Origin: CAYJCL01 sp964370475
GTDB taxonomy: Bacteria > Bacillota_I > Bacilli_A > RF39 > UBA660
Direction: 5' to 3'
NCBI GenBank assembly: GCA_964370475.1
Contig: CAYJJI010000005.1
Coordinates: 5,580-69,579 of the forward strand
Length of the DNA stretch: 64,000 bases
Below are positions 33,420-42,545 of this stretch, piece by piece. Position numbers and translations under genes: made by a program. A model generated the notes under the pieces. The model searched no databases. It was not told where the DNA came from and saw only the letters and a program-made list of their open reading frames with translations. The number at the start of each line of letters is the position of its first letter. Position 1 is the stretch's first letter.

Positions 33420-35003
33420 ATGAAAAAATTTAGCGAATTAGGTCTTAGTAAAGAGGTATTAAGATCGATAGAAAAAATGGGTTATGAAAATCCAAGCCCA
33501 ATACAAGAATTATTAATACCTGAAGTGTTATCTGGAAAAGATGCAATTGGTCAAGCTCAGACTGGAACTGGAAAAACTTTGGCTTATGCTGCTAGTATTT
33601 TAAGTGCTATTGATGTTAGTACTAAATATGTTCAAGCTATTATTTTAGTTCCTACAAGAGAATTAGCTTTACAAGTTAAAGAAGAGTTTTTATTGCTTAA
33701 TAAAGATTCGAATTTTGATGTAGTAGCTTTATATGGAGGTTCTAGCGTTGGTGTTCAAAGTAAAGAATTATCACGTGGAGCTGATATAGTTGTTGGTACT
33801 CCTGGTAGAGTAATTGATTTTATTAAAAGAGGAAAGTTAAAAATTAATAATATTAAGTATTTTGTTTTAGACGAAGCAGATATTATGTTAGATATGGGAT
33901 TTTTAGAAGATATTGAAATGGTATTTAAGAAATCTAATGATTCTAAACAAGTATTATTATTAAGTGCTACTATGGCTAAAGAGATTAAAGGTTTAGCAAG
34001 TAAGTATATGAAAAGTGATTATGATCACTTAGAAGTTAAGTCTGATACTAAGACTAGTGATAATGTAGAGCAAAGTTATTATTTAGTTAGTGATAAGACT
34101 AGAGTAGAAGTTTTATGTAGAATTCTTGATTTAAAGAACTCTAAAAGAACTATTATATTTTGTGAAACTAAAAGGGAAGTTGATCAATTAAATACTGAGT
34201 TAGCTATTAGAGGTTATAACAGTGAAGTAATGCATGGTGATGTTTCTCAAGATATGAGAATTAAAACTTTAGATAAGTTTAAAAATGGTGCGTTTAAGTT
34301 CTTAATTGCTACAGATGTAGCAGCAAGAGGAATACATGTTAATGATATTGAATGTGTTATTAATTATAAATTACCTTTTGATAAGGAAACTTATGTACAT
34401 AGAATTGGACGTACTGGTAGAGCTTCTTCTAAGGGTGAGGCAATCAGTTTAGTTGCTCATAAGAGTATGAGATTTTTAGATGCTATTGTTAAATTTACTA
34501 AGAGTAATATTACTAGGTGTGAATTACCAAGTAGTGAGGAAATAGTTAAATTAAAATATCAACAAGTTATTGATGAAGCTAATGCTTATACTAAAGAAGA
34601 TTTAGTAGATGCATATAATTATGTAAGAGATTTATCTAAACATGATTTAATGAATGTAGCAGCTGCGCTACTTAAAGTGACTGTTGATAAACAAATTGGT
34701 CATAATTCTCGTAAGAGTGTTGAAGTTAAGGAAAATATTTATAAACAATTAAATAAAGGTAGTGTAAGGCTATTTGTTAATATTGGTTCTAAGGATAGAC
34801 TTAAAAAGGGAAGTTTATTAGATTTTCTTAAAGAAAAAACTAAAATAGATAAAGATAATTTTACTAATATAGAAATTTTATCGACATTTACATTTGTTGA
34901 TGTTAATTCTAAAGTAGTAGATGAATTTATGAGAAAAATTCAAAATACGAAATATAATGATCGTAAAGTAAGAGTTGAAAAGGGTAAAAAGCAAGGGAAG
35001 TAA
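33420..35003 (+). CDS. DEAD-box RNA helicase with C-terminal DbpA-type RNA-binding domain
   Basis: 527 residues, GAAGGAAG before the ATG; TATAAT at 33393-33398 is the likely -10. All helicase motifs are visible: Q-motif region PSPIQELLIPE (near 28), AQTGTGKT (about 45), PTRELA (about 77), GTPGRV (about 124), DEAD (about 148), SAT (about 180), ATDVAARGIHV (about 300) and HRIGRTGR (about 326). Residues about 440-520 match the DbpA RNA-binding fold (RLFVNIGSKDRLKKGSLLDFL, then DVNSKVVDEFM). It probably remodels rRNA during ribosome assembly or mRNA in the cold. It is DbpA/DeaD/CshA-like; the exact orthology is unresolved. Confidence 0.93.
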   Translation: MKKFSELGLSKEVLRSIEKMGYENPSPIQELLIPEVLSGKDAIGQAQTGTGKTLAYAASILSAIDVSTKYVQAIILVPTRELALQVKEEFLLLNKDSNFDVVALYGGSSVGVQSKELSRGADIVVGTPGRVIDFIKRGKLKINNIKYFVLDEADIMLDMGFLEDIEMVFKKSNDSKQVLLLSATMAKEIKGLASKYMKSDYDHLEVKSDTKTSDNVEQSYYLVSDKTRVEVLCRILDLKNSKRTIIFCETKREVDQLNTELAIRGYNSEVMHGDVSQDMRIKTLDKFKNGAFKFLIATDVAARGIHVNDIECVINYKLPFDKETYVHRIGRTGRASSKGEAISLVAHKSMRFLDAIVKFTKSNITRCELPSSEEIVKLKYQQVIDEANAYTKEDLVDAYNYVRDLSKHDLMNVAAALLKVTVDKQIGHNSRKSVEVKENIYKQLNKGSVRLFVNIGSKDRLKKGSLLDFLKEKTKIDKDNFTNIEILSTFTFVDVNSKVVDEFMRKIQNTKYNDRKVRVEKGKKQGK

Positions 35004-35027
35004 TCTTAATTAAATCTTAATAAATAT
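35004..35027 (+). promoter_or_regulatory. Paired CTTAAT operator, copy 1 (before the VanY-like gene)
   Basis: CTTAAT at 35005-35010 and 35016-35021, an 11-bp period. This is typical of OmpR/PhoB-family binding sites. The 24 bases are identical to 36222-36245. The second hexamer starts 38 bases before the -10 of the downstream gene. The right part doubles as the left arm of the helicase terminator. Confidence 0.6.
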
Positions 35028-35052
35028 TAAATTATTTATTAAGATTTTTTTG
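35012..35052 (+). terminator. Terminator after the helicase gene
   Basis: AAATCTTAATAAAT (35012-35025) pairs with ATTTATTAAGATTT (35034-35047) and is followed by T residues; it overlaps the paired-hexamer operator. Confidence 0.75.
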
Positions 35053-35059
35053 TTATAAT
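35051..35059 (+). promoter_or_regulatory. Extended -10 promoter of the VanY-like gene
   Basis: TGT-TATAAT, -10 at 35054-35059, 15 bases before the ATG; no good -35, consistent with activation from the upstream hexamer pair. Confidence 0.6.
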
Positions 35060-35074
35060 TGATGTGGTGATGTC

Positions 35075-36172
35075 ATGAAGAAGAAAAAATTAAAGTTAAG
35101 TGTTCTAGTAATAACTGTGCTTGTTATAGTTGTAATTGTTAATTTAGGAAAAAATATTTTAGGAGATAGTAGTTTAAATAGGGATTTAATTAATTTAGAT
35201 AATTTTAAACATAATGAATTAGTAGCAATTATAGATGATACTAAGTTATATAATTATACTGAGGAGTATTTCGGAGATTATTATGAAACTTATAATTTTC
35301 AATTGGAAGAAAATGATTATAGCTTAAGATTATTTTATGATGTTTATGAAACTAATATAGATGATTTTACTTTATCAATAAATAAAGATGAGTTTATCGA
35401 TAATAAAGATAATATTATAGATACATTGAATAGTTTTAATGATTATTTTGGGATTAGTGATGAGTTAATAGTTGATAGAATTATTGATATATATAATTCT
35501 GATGATGAAATATTTGAGTTGGGTAATGAGTATGTAATTTATGATAATGTTAAACATAATATTATGATATTTTGTTATGATTTAAATGAACATATTCAAA
35601 TTGATTATCGTTTTAAGGAAGAAATGATTGAGTTATCAGATACTAGTGTATTACTTATTAATAATGATAATCCTTTAAGTAATACTTATGAACCTAGTTT
35701 ATCTTTATTTAATGGTTTTATGGTTAATGATACTATTGTAAGTATATTAGATGTAATGTTTGAAGATGCAATTAATGAAGGAATTGATTTAAGTATTACT
35801 AGTGCTTATAGATCTGTTAGTGATCAACAAATAATATTTGATTCTAATATGAATAGATATATGAGTGAAGGATTTAGCTATGAAGAAGCTGTTTTAAAAA
35901 CTAATGAATATGTTAATAATCCTGGAGCTTCTGAACATCATACTGGTTTAGCAATAGATTTTGCAAGTGGTGTTGGTAGATCATCTTGGATATGGCTTGA
36001 TAATAATGCGTATAAGTATGGATTTATTAAAAGATATGAAGATGATAAAGTAGCAGTAACAGGTGTTAATTATGAAGCTTGGCATTATTATTATGTAGGT
36101 GAAAGTATTGCAAAATATATTTATTTTAATAGATTGTCTTTAGAAGAGTTTGAACAAGTTACTTTAAAATAA
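35075..36172 (+). CDS. VanY-like D,D-carboxypeptidase (peptidase M15B)
   Basis: 365 residues with one N-terminal membrane anchor (about 7-25) and an acidic Asp/Tyr-rich middle region. The catalytic domain covers about 200-350. The zinc-peptidase signature is complete: ITSAYRSVSDQQ (near 246), the S-x-H-x-x-G-x-A-x-D motif in SEHHTGLAIDF (near 286), and the E-x-W-H motif in EAWHYYYVG (near 333). It should trim the terminal D-Ala of peptidoglycan stem peptides outside the membrane. The same putative operator precedes this gene and the two-component genes, suggesting one regulon. No vanHAX-type genes are present, so glycopeptide resistance should not be inferred. Confidence 0.9.
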   Translation: MKKKKLKLSVLVITVLVIVVIVNLGKNILGDSSLNRDLINLDNFKHNELVAIIDDTKLYNYTEEYFGDYYETYNFQLEENDYSLRLFYDVYETNIDDFTLSINKDEFIDNKDNIIDTLNSFNDYFGISDELIVDRIIDIYNSDDEIFELGNEYVIYDNVKHNIMIFCYDLNEHIQIDYRFKEEMIELSDTSVLLINNDNPLSNTYEPSLSLFNGFMVNDTIVSILDVMFEDAINEGIDLSITSAYRSVSDQQIIFDSNMNRYMSEGFSYEEAVLKTNEYVNNPGASEHHTGLAIDFASGVGRSSWIWLDNNAYKYGFIKRYEDDKVAVTGVNYEAWHYYYVGESIAKYIYFNRLSLEEFEQVTLK

Positions 36173-36221
36173 GCGAATATGAAGTAGGATGTTAGATAAA
36201 TTTTGAATTTTTTTTGTATAG

Positions 36222-36245
36222 TCTTAATTAAATCTTAATAAATAT
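36222..36245 (+). promoter_or_regulatory. Paired CTTAAT operator, copy 2 (before the response regulator)
   Basis: CTTAAT at 36223-36228 and 36234-36239, identical over 24 bases to 35004-35027. The second hexamer starts 39 bases before the -10. The downstream gene encodes an OmpR-family regulator, so autoregulation is likely. Confidence 0.6.
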
Positions 36246-36270
36246 AAAGGTATTTATTAAGTTTTTTTTT
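36234..36270 (+). terminator. Terminator after the VanY-like gene
   Basis: CTTAATAAATA pairs with TATTTATTAAG around TAAAGG, then a run of T residues; the left arm contains the second CTTAAT hexamer. Confidence 0.75.
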
Positions 36271-36278
36271 GTTATAAT
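36270..36278 (+). promoter_or_regulatory. Extended -10 promoter of the two-component operon
   Basis: TGT-TATAAT, -10 at 36273-36278, directly after the T-tract. Confidence 0.6.
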
Positions 36279-36298
36279 GTTATTAGAGAGGTGTAGTT

Positions 36299-37006
36299 AT
36301 GAGTAAAATTTTAGTAGTTGATGATGATAAAGAAATAGTTAAAGCTATTGATATTTATTTAAGTGGTGAAGGTTTTAATATTGTTAGTGCTTATGATGGT
36401 GAGGTTGCTATCAAGTTAGTTGATGATAGTATAGATTTAATACTTATGGATATAATGATGCCTAATATGGATGGAATTAGTGCAGTTAAAAAAATTAGGG
36501 AAAATTATAATATTCCAATTATTTTCTTATCTGCTAAGAGTGAGGATTATGACAAAATAGAAGGCTTAAATATTGGAGCTGATGATTATGTTACTAAACC
36601 TTTTAATCCTTTAGAATTAATAGCTAGAGTTAATTCACAACTTCGTAGATACAATAATTTTTATAAAAAAGATTTGATTGATGTATATAGAAGTGGTGAC
36701 TTGGTAGTAGATGACTCTAAGAAGAAAGTAACTATAATGGATAAGTTGATTAAATTAACTCCTACTGAGTATAATGTTTTGTTGTTTTTGTTAAAAAATA
36801 AAGGTAGAGTTTATTCCATTGAAGAGATTTATAATAATACTAATTCTGGAGACAGTTATGATGTCTCTAACATTATGGCTGTTCATATACGACATATAAG
36901 AGAAAAGATAGAGATAAATCCTAAGGATCCTAAATATTTAAAAGTTATTTGGGGTGTTGGATATAAGTTAGAAGATATTAAGGAGGATAACAATGAAAAA
37001 GAATAG
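36299..37006 (+). CDS. OmpR-family response regulator (VanR-like)
   Basis: 235 residues, GAGAGGTG before the ATG. The receiver domain (1-120) has the acidic pocket VDDDKEI, the phospho-acceptor Asp in LILMDIMMP (about 51), and the conserved Lys in YVTKPF (about 101). The C-terminal winged helix (about 135-230) holds LTPTEYNVLLFLLKNKGRVYS and HIRHIREKIEINPKDPKYLKVIWGVGYK. It overlaps the kinase gene by 14 bases. It is expected to bind tandem hexamers such as the CTTAAT pairs before itself and the carboxypeptidase gene. Confidence 0.95.
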   Translation: MSKILVVDDDKEIVKAIDIYLSGEGFNIVSAYDGEVAIKLVDDSIDLILMDIMMPNMDGISAVKKIRENYNIPIIFLSAKSEDYDKIEGLNIGADDYVTKPFNPLELIARVNSQLRRYNNFYKKDLIDVYRSGDLVVDDSKKKVTIMDKLIKLTPTEYNVLLFLLKNKGRVYSIEEIYNNTNSGDSYDVSNIMAVHIRHIREKIEINPKDPKYLKVIWGVGYKLEDIKEDNNEKE

Positions 37007-38909
37007 TTTATATATTATTGGAAGAAGACTTGCTTATATATTTATTCCTATATTAGTTGTTGTTTTATTAGCTTGTGCTGTTGTTTTTAAAATTGTTGAG
37101 GATGATGGATCGCAAGCATATTTGGAAAATAGTTATTATGATAGTGAATTGTTTATGGATGTTAATCAATCAATGATGCAGGAGTTTTTACATTATGTAT
37201 ATTATAATAATAGTGACTCTGGTGAAGTATTTGAAATGGGTGATATTATATACCATTATATATCAGTACCGCTTTATAATCCTAATTTAGTTGAATTTTA
37301 TTTAATAAATAAAGAGAATTTAACTATATATAGTAATGTTAGTGATATGGGTTCTATTGCTAGTCAATTAGATGGAATTAGACAAAGTAAGTATTACTAT
37401 GTAATGGAGAATGGTAAAGTAGAATCTACTTTAGGTGATATGTATTTAAGTAGCAATATGTCGTATGAAAATATAGATGTTTATTATAAGCTTGGTAATA
37501 CACAATATATTGATAGTGAGTTTTATTTTATAAATATTGGGTATCAAATAATAGAAAGTACTCATCAACATATTTTAGTTATTGCTTTAAGTGCTTTAAT
37601 TTTATTAATATTCTTTATAGTTGTAATGTTTAGAGGAATGGGTAGAATAAAAGATAGTGATGAAATCAGTTTGAATTTCATTGATGATTGGCCTTTAGAA
37701 ATAGTATTAGCTGGTTTATGGGCAGTATTATATGCATTTTCTTCCTTAATGATGAATTTTTATTATGTTAGTTATGATTTAGGAGCTATTGTTACTTATG
37801 GACTTTGTTATTTCTTGTTATTGGTGTTTTTGAATACTGTTACTAAGAGATGTAAAATAGGTATGGTATTTGAAAATACTATTACTTATAAGTTATTTAA
37901 GTTATTAATAAAATTTATTAAAAGTATTCCAGAGAATTTTAAATTTTATTTAATACTTACTTGTTTGATATTTATTAATTTATTAATTTTAGTTTTTAGA
38001 TTTAATAATATTTTAGTGACTACTATTTTCTTTGTTACATGGATAGTATTAGGTATTTGGTTTATTAAGCATATTAAAAGTATTTATAGAATAGAAGAAG
38101 TTATTGATGATATTTATAATAATGGAGTTAGTGATATTGATTTTACTTTATATAATGATAATTATTTGGATGTAGTTAAACAATTATCTAAGATTAGTAG
38201 TGGTTATAATGAAGCTATAGAAGCTAAGATAAGTAGTGAGAGAATGAAGAGTGAATTAATTACTAATGTTTCTCATGATATTAAAACTCCGTTAACTTCT
38301 ATTATTAATTATGTAGATTTACTTAGTAAGGAAGATATTAAAAATAAGAAGGTTTTAGAATATATTGATATTCTTAAGGCTAAATCTGATAGATTAAAGA
38401 AGTTAACTGAGGATTTAGTGGAAGTTTCTAAGGCTAGTAGTGGGAATTTGAAGATAGATTTTAATAAGATTAATGTTTTAGAATTACTTAATCAATTAAA
38501 TGGTGAATATTCTAATAAATTTAGAGACAGTAATTTGATATTAGATTGTGATAAGATTGATAAGAAGTTAAATATTAGTGCTGATAGCAAATATATTTAC
38601 CGTGTTTTTGATAATTTATATGGAAATGTAGTTAAATATTCAATGAGTAATACAAATGTGTATATTAGCGTTTTAGAAGATGAAGATAATGTTAGTGTTA
38701 TGATTAAGAATATTTCAGCTAATAAACTAAACATTAGTAAGGAAGAATTGATCCAAAGATTTGTTAGGGGAGATGAGTCTCGTAATGATGGTGGTAGTGG
38801 ACTTGGGTTGTCAATAGTTGAAAATTTGGTAAAACTTCAGAATGGAAACTTTGATATAATTATAGATGGAGATTTGTTTAAGGTAGTTGTTACTTTTAGA
38901 AAGTGGTAG
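36993..38909 (+). CDS. Membrane sensor histidine kinase (VanS-like)
   Basis: 638 residues, AGGAGGATAAC before the ATG. The first segment (about 10-30) and second (about 190-213) bracket an extracellular sensor of about 160 residues. Four more membrane segments follow (about 235-365), which is unusual for VanS-type kinases. The HisKA domain has the phospho-acceptor His in NVSHDIKTPLTSIINYVDLL (about 428). The ATPase domain shows FDNLYGNVVKYS (N box) and GGSGLGLSIVENLV (G box). The signal is unknown; the linked genes point to the cell envelope. Confidence 0.93.
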   Translation: MKKNSLYIIGRRLAYIFIPILVVVLLACAVVFKIVEDDGSQAYLENSYYDSELFMDVNQSMMQEFLHYVYYNNSDSGEVFEMGDIIYHYISVPLYNPNLVEFYLINKENLTIYSNVSDMGSIASQLDGIRQSKYYYVMENGKVESTLGDMYLSSNMSYENIDVYYKLGNTQYIDSEFYFINIGYQIIESTHQHILVIALSALILLIFFIVVMFRGMGRIKDSDEISLNFIDDWPLEIVLAGLWAVLYAFSSLMMNFYYVSYDLGAIVTYGLCYFLLLVFLNTVTKRCKIGMVFENTITYKLFKLLIKFIKSIPENFKFYLILTCLIFINLLILVFRFNNILVTTIFFVTWIVLGIWFIKHIKSIYRIEEVIDDIYNNGVSDIDFTLYNDNYLDVVKQLSKISSGYNEAIEAKISSERMKSELITNVSHDIKTPLTSIINYVDLLSKEDIKNKKVLEYIDILKAKSDRLKKLTEDLVEVSKASSGNLKIDFNKINVLELLNQLNGEYSNKFRDSNLILDCDKIDKKLNISADSKYIYRVFDNLYGNVVKYSMSNTNVYISVLEDEDNVSVMIKNISANKLNISKEELIQRFVRGDESRNDGGSGLGLSIVENLVKLQNGNFDIIIDGDLFKVVVTFRKW

Positions 38910-38912
38910 TGT

Positions 38913-41213
38913 ATGTTTAGTAAAAGAGATATTATATGGATTAGTTTAATAGTAGTTTTAGTACTTAGTATGGTTTATATACTAACAGGTAGTGAGTATT
39001 TATTTGGTTCTACAACTGATTACATTAATCAACATATAGTATTTGCTGATTATTTTAGAGAATTATTTTATGAAACAGGGAATTTATTCCCTGATTTCAT
39101 GCCACATATTGGAAGTGGTCAAAATATTTATTATGCATCTTATTATGGGTTGTTAAATCCTTTAGTAATGATATCTTATTTAGTGCCTTTTGTTTCTATG
39201 GTGAATTATTTTATGATATTATCTATTTTATTGTTGATTAGTAGTGGAGTATTATTTTATATATATTTAAAGAGTCATGATTATAGTAGATTTACTTCTT
39301 TTATTGGTTCTTTTTTACTTATTACTTCTTCACCTATATTTTTTCATGCTCATAGACATATTATGTTTATGAATTATATACCTTTTTTAATAATAGGATT
39401 ATTTGGAGTAGATAAATTTTTAGAAAAGAGAGATATTAAGTTATTAGTATTTTCTTTAGTAATGATGATATTTACAAGTTATTATTATAGTGTAGGTGGG
39501 TTTATTTGTTTAATTGTTTATATGTTTTATAGATATAGTAAATTAAATGAATTTAGTTTTATTGATTTTTTTAAAACTTGTTTGAGGATTTGTGTTCCTT
39601 ATATATTGAGTATTATGATTGGAATGGTTTTATTACTTCCTACTATATATACTTTAATTAATGGGAGAATGGATTCTAATGTTAGTGTATCTTTTAGTGA
39701 TATGTTAGTAATTAATGAATTACCTTTATATGCTCATTATTCGATGGGAATGTCTTTAATTAGTTTAATAGCTTTGATTTATTTAGTAGTATTTAAAAAG
39801 TTGGAAGATAAAGTAATAGGAGTATTTTTATTATTTATTAATTTTTTTCCGATATTTAATTATGTATTAAATGGTTTTATGTATATAAATTATAAATCTT
39901 TAATACCTTTTATTCCTTTACTTATATTAGTCACTATGATATTCATTAAAGATATAATTAAATACAGAATTACTAAGTGGATAGTTATTCCTATAGTTAT
40001 ATTAACTCAATTAGGAATTTGTATAGGTATTAGTTATAGTGATAGTTTAATTACTAGGGAGTTTTATAATAATAATTATGATGATGTAATAAGTGTCAAT
40101 GAATATTTGAAATCTTTAGATGATAGTTACTATAGAGTTAATAATATAGTTAATACTCATGCTAATATGAATTTCTCTGGTGGAGCTTTTATTGGTACTA
40201 TATATTCTTCTACAAGTAATAATAATTATTATAATTTATATACAAATGTTTTAGAAAATAATTTAACTCATAGAAATATGTTTATGTTATCTGGTAGTAG
40301 TAATATTATTTCTCAAATATTACTTGGTGAAAAATATATTATAAGTTCTTATAATATAGAGAATTATGAGTTAGTTGATAAAGTTAATGGTCAATATGTT
40401 AGTGAGAATATATATGCATTACCAATTGCTTATGCTACTAATAGTTATATTAATATTAATGATTATAATGAACTTGATACTTATTCTAAGATGGTTAATT
40501 TAATTGGTAATGTTGTAAGTAGTGATGATACTAATACTGATTTAGTTACTTTAAATACGTTGGAATATGAAATAGTAAAAGAGGAAAATATTGAAGTAGA
40601 GTATATTGATGATAAAATGTTAGTTAATGCTAGTAGTAATAATTATTTAAAAATGGAAGTGGATAGTGATAATTATTTAGTTGTTTCTTTTAAAGTTAAG
40701 AATAAGAGTAGTGATATTAATATAGTGGTTAATAGAATTAATAATAAGTTAACTAGTAATGAATGGAAATATTATAATAACAATGAATTATTTACTTATG
40801 TTGTTAAAGGAGATATTAATTTATTTTTTAATAGTGGTAAGTATGAGTTAAGTGATTTTGTGATTTATGAAATTGAAGAAGAAATGTTGGAATCAGGTGT
40901 AATTCCTATGGATATTAGTGAATTTTCTGGAGATAATTTAAATGGTAGTATTTCTTTGGAAGATGATTCAATGATGGTTTTATCTATACCTTATGATGAT
41001 GGATTTGTTGTTAAAGTTGATGATGTAGTTGTTGATTATGAAATGGTTAATGACGGACTTATTGGTTTTTATGTAGATAAAGGAAATCATAATATAGATA
41101 TAGAATTTGTAGCACCTTATAAAAATATTTCTTTGGTAATTAGTAGTGTGGGTGTTATAATGTTTTTGTTATTTATTATATACAGTAAAAGGAGTAAGTT
41201 ATGGGTAAGTTAG
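38913..41213 (+). CDS. YfhO-family multi-spanning membrane protein
   Basis: 766 residues, AGTGGTAG before the ATG, three bases after the kinase stop. At least twelve membrane segments occupy residues about 8-375, then a large extracytoplasmic domain (about 380-735), then a final segment. GSTTDYINQHIVFADYFRELF and the early ASYYGLLNPLVMISYLVPF stretch are YfhO hallmarks. In Bacillus subtilis YfhO works with the GT2 enzyme CsbB to glycosylate lipoteichoic acid using an undecaprenyl-linked sugar. Here the GT2 and GtrA genes follow directly, so the same division of labour is likely. Confidence 0.88.
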   Translation: MFSKRDIIWISLIVVLVLSMVYILTGSEYLFGSTTDYINQHIVFADYFRELFYETGNLFPDFMPHIGSGQNIYYASYYGLLNPLVMISYLVPFVSMVNYFMILSILLLISSGVLFYIYLKSHDYSRFTSFIGSFLLITSSPIFFHAHRHIMFMNYIPFLIIGLFGVDKFLEKRDIKLLVFSLVMMIFTSYYYSVGGFICLIVYMFYRYSKLNEFSFIDFFKTCLRICVPYILSIMIGMVLLLPTIYTLINGRMDSNVSVSFSDMLVINELPLYAHYSMGMSLISLIALIYLVVFKKLEDKVIGVFLLFINFFPIFNYVLNGFMYINYKSLIPFIPLLILVTMIFIKDIIKYRITKWIVIPIVILTQLGICIGISYSDSLITREFYNNNYDDVISVNEYLKSLDDSYYRVNNIVNTHANMNFSGGAFIGTIYSSTSNNNYYNLYTNVLENNLTHRNMFMLSGSSNIISQILLGEKYIISSYNIENYELVDKVNGQYVSENIYALPIAYATNSYININDYNELDTYSKMVNLIGNVVSSDDTNTDLVTLNTLEYEIVKEENIEVEYIDDKMLVNASSNNYLKMEVDSDNYLVVSFKVKNKSSDINIVVNRINNKLTSNEWKYYNNNELFTYVVKGDINLFFNSGKYELSDFVIYEIEEEMLESGVIPMDISEFSGDNLNGSISLEDDSMMVLSIPYDDGFVVKVDDVVVDYEMVNDGLIGFYVDKGNHNIDIEFVAPYKNISLVISSVGVIMFLLFIIYSKRSKLWVS

Positions 41214-42145
41214 TTTCGGTAATTGTTTCTTGTTTTAATGAGGAAGAATCACTTCCTTTGTTTTACAAGGAAATGGATAAAATTTCAAGAAAGATGGACT
41301 ATTTGAATTTTGAGTTTATTTTTATAAATGATGGTTCTTCTGATAGGACTTTAGAGGTCTTGAAAAAATTAGCATTAAAAGACAATAGGGTTAGGTATAT
41401 ATCATTTTCTAGGAATTTTGGTAAGGAAGCTGCGATGTTTGCTGGTTTGGAAGCGTCTTTGGGTGATTACGTAACTCTTATGGATGCGGATTTACAAGAT
41501 CCTCCGTATATGTTGGAAGAAATGTATAATTACATATTAAATGAAAAATTTGATAGTGTAGGTACTAGAAGAGTTACTAGAAAAGGTGAACCTGTTATTA
41601 GAAGTTTCTTTGCTAGAATGTTTTATAAATTAATTAATAAAATGAGTAAAGTAGAGATGGTTGATGGTGCTAGAGATTATCGTTTAATGACTAGACAAGT
41701 AGTTAATGAAATTATAAAATTAAAGGAATATAATAGATATTCTAAAGGGTTATTTAGTTTTGTAGGATTTGATACTAAGTGGATTGAGTATGAGAATGTT
41801 GAGAGAGTAGCTGGAGAGACAAAATGGTCTTTTTGGAAATTGTTTAAGTATGCTATAGAAGGTATTATTGCTTTTTCGACAGCTCCTTTATCATTAGCTT
41901 CTATATTTGGGATTATTTCTTGTATAGTTTCATTTATCTTTATATTCATTATAATACTTAGAACTTTAATATTTGGTGACCCTGTTAGTGGATGGCCTTC
42001 AACTATATGTGTTATTTTATTTATAGGTGGTATTCAATTATTTTGTATGGGAATCATGGGTCAGTATATTGCTAAAACTTATAATGAAGTTAAGAATAGA
42101 TCTATTTATATAGTGAAAGAGACTGAGAAATGTTTGAAAAAGTAA
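41201..42145 (+). CDS. GT2 polyprenyl-phosphate glycosyltransferase (CsbB/GtrB-like)
   Basis: 314 residues; AAAGGAG before the ATG, which lies 13 bases inside the end of the yfhO-like gene. The GT2 domain (1-225) shows VSCFNEEESLPLFYKEM, FINDGSSDRTLEVL, the metal-binding DADLQDPP (about 94), and DGARDYRLMTR (about 152). Two C-terminal membrane segments (about 230-255 and 265-290) anchor it. It should load a sugar onto undecaprenyl phosphate on the inner face, for flipping and transfer by partner proteins. The sugar is unknown. Confidence 0.92.
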   Translation: MGKLVSVIVSCFNEEESLPLFYKEMDKISRKMDYLNFEFIFINDGSSDRTLEVLKKLALKDNRVRYISFSRNFGKEAAMFAGLEASLGDYVTLMDADLQDPPYMLEEMYNYILNEKFDSVGTRRVTRKGEPVIRSFFARMFYKLINKMSKVEMVDGARDYRLMTRQVVNEIIKLKEYNRYSKGLFSFVGFDTKWIEYENVERVAGETKWSFWKLFKYAIEGIIAFSTAPLSLASIFGIISCIVSFIFIFIIILRTLIFGDPVSGWPSTICVILFIGGIQLFCMGIMGQYIAKTYNEVKNRSIYIVKETEKCLKK

Positions 42146-42528
42146 TGAAGTATAAAGAGATTATATATTATTTAATCTTTGGTGGTTTAACTACGTTAAT
42201 AAATATTATTGTATTTTATTTGTTTAATGATTTATTTAATGTTTATTATCTTGTATCTAATGTTATAGCTTGGGTTGTATCTGTTTTATTTGCTTATATA
42301 ACAAATAAAACAGTAGTATTTAAATCTGATAATAAAGTTTTTAAAGAAAGTGTTACTTTCTTTATATTTAGAGTTATATCGTTAGGTATAGATATGTTAT
42401 TTATGTATTTATTAATAGATATAATTTCTATTGATAGTTTAATAGCTAAAATAATTGTTAATGTTATTGTTGTAATATTAAATTATGTATTTAGTAAATT
42501 ATTTATATTTAAAAAGAAGAACAAGTAG
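42130..42528 (+). CDS. GtrA-like flippase-type membrane protein
   Basis: 132 residues with four membrane segments, typical of the GtrA family, thought to help translocate undecaprenyl-linked sugars. Marks: YLIFGGLTTLINIIVFYLFND near the start and AYITNKTVVFKSD in the middle. It overlaps the GT2 gene by 16 bases; an in-frame ATG at 42145 is an alternative start. It completes a YfhO/GT2/GtrA module for wall-polymer or lipoteichoic acid glycosylation. Confidence 0.9.
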   Translation: MFEKVMKYKEIIYYLIFGGLTTLINIIVFYLFNDLFNVYYLVSNVIAWVVSVLFAYITNKTVVFKSDNKVFKESVTFFIFRVISLGIDMLFMYLLIDIISIDSLIAKIIVNVIVVILNYVFSKLFIFKKKNK

Positions 42529-42545
42529 TCGTTCTTCTTTTTGTC
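42514..42545 (+). terminator. Terminator of the envelope operon
   Basis: AAGAAGAAC pairs with GTTCTTCTT around an 8-base loop that contains the gtrA stop; T-rich tail. Confidence 0.75.

Noticed and set aside
35075..38909. Vancomycin resistance cluster
   Set aside because: VanY-, VanR- and VanS-like proteins are present, but no ligase, lactate dehydrogenase or VanX-type gene is. Such regulators and carboxypeptidases are common in envelope control.
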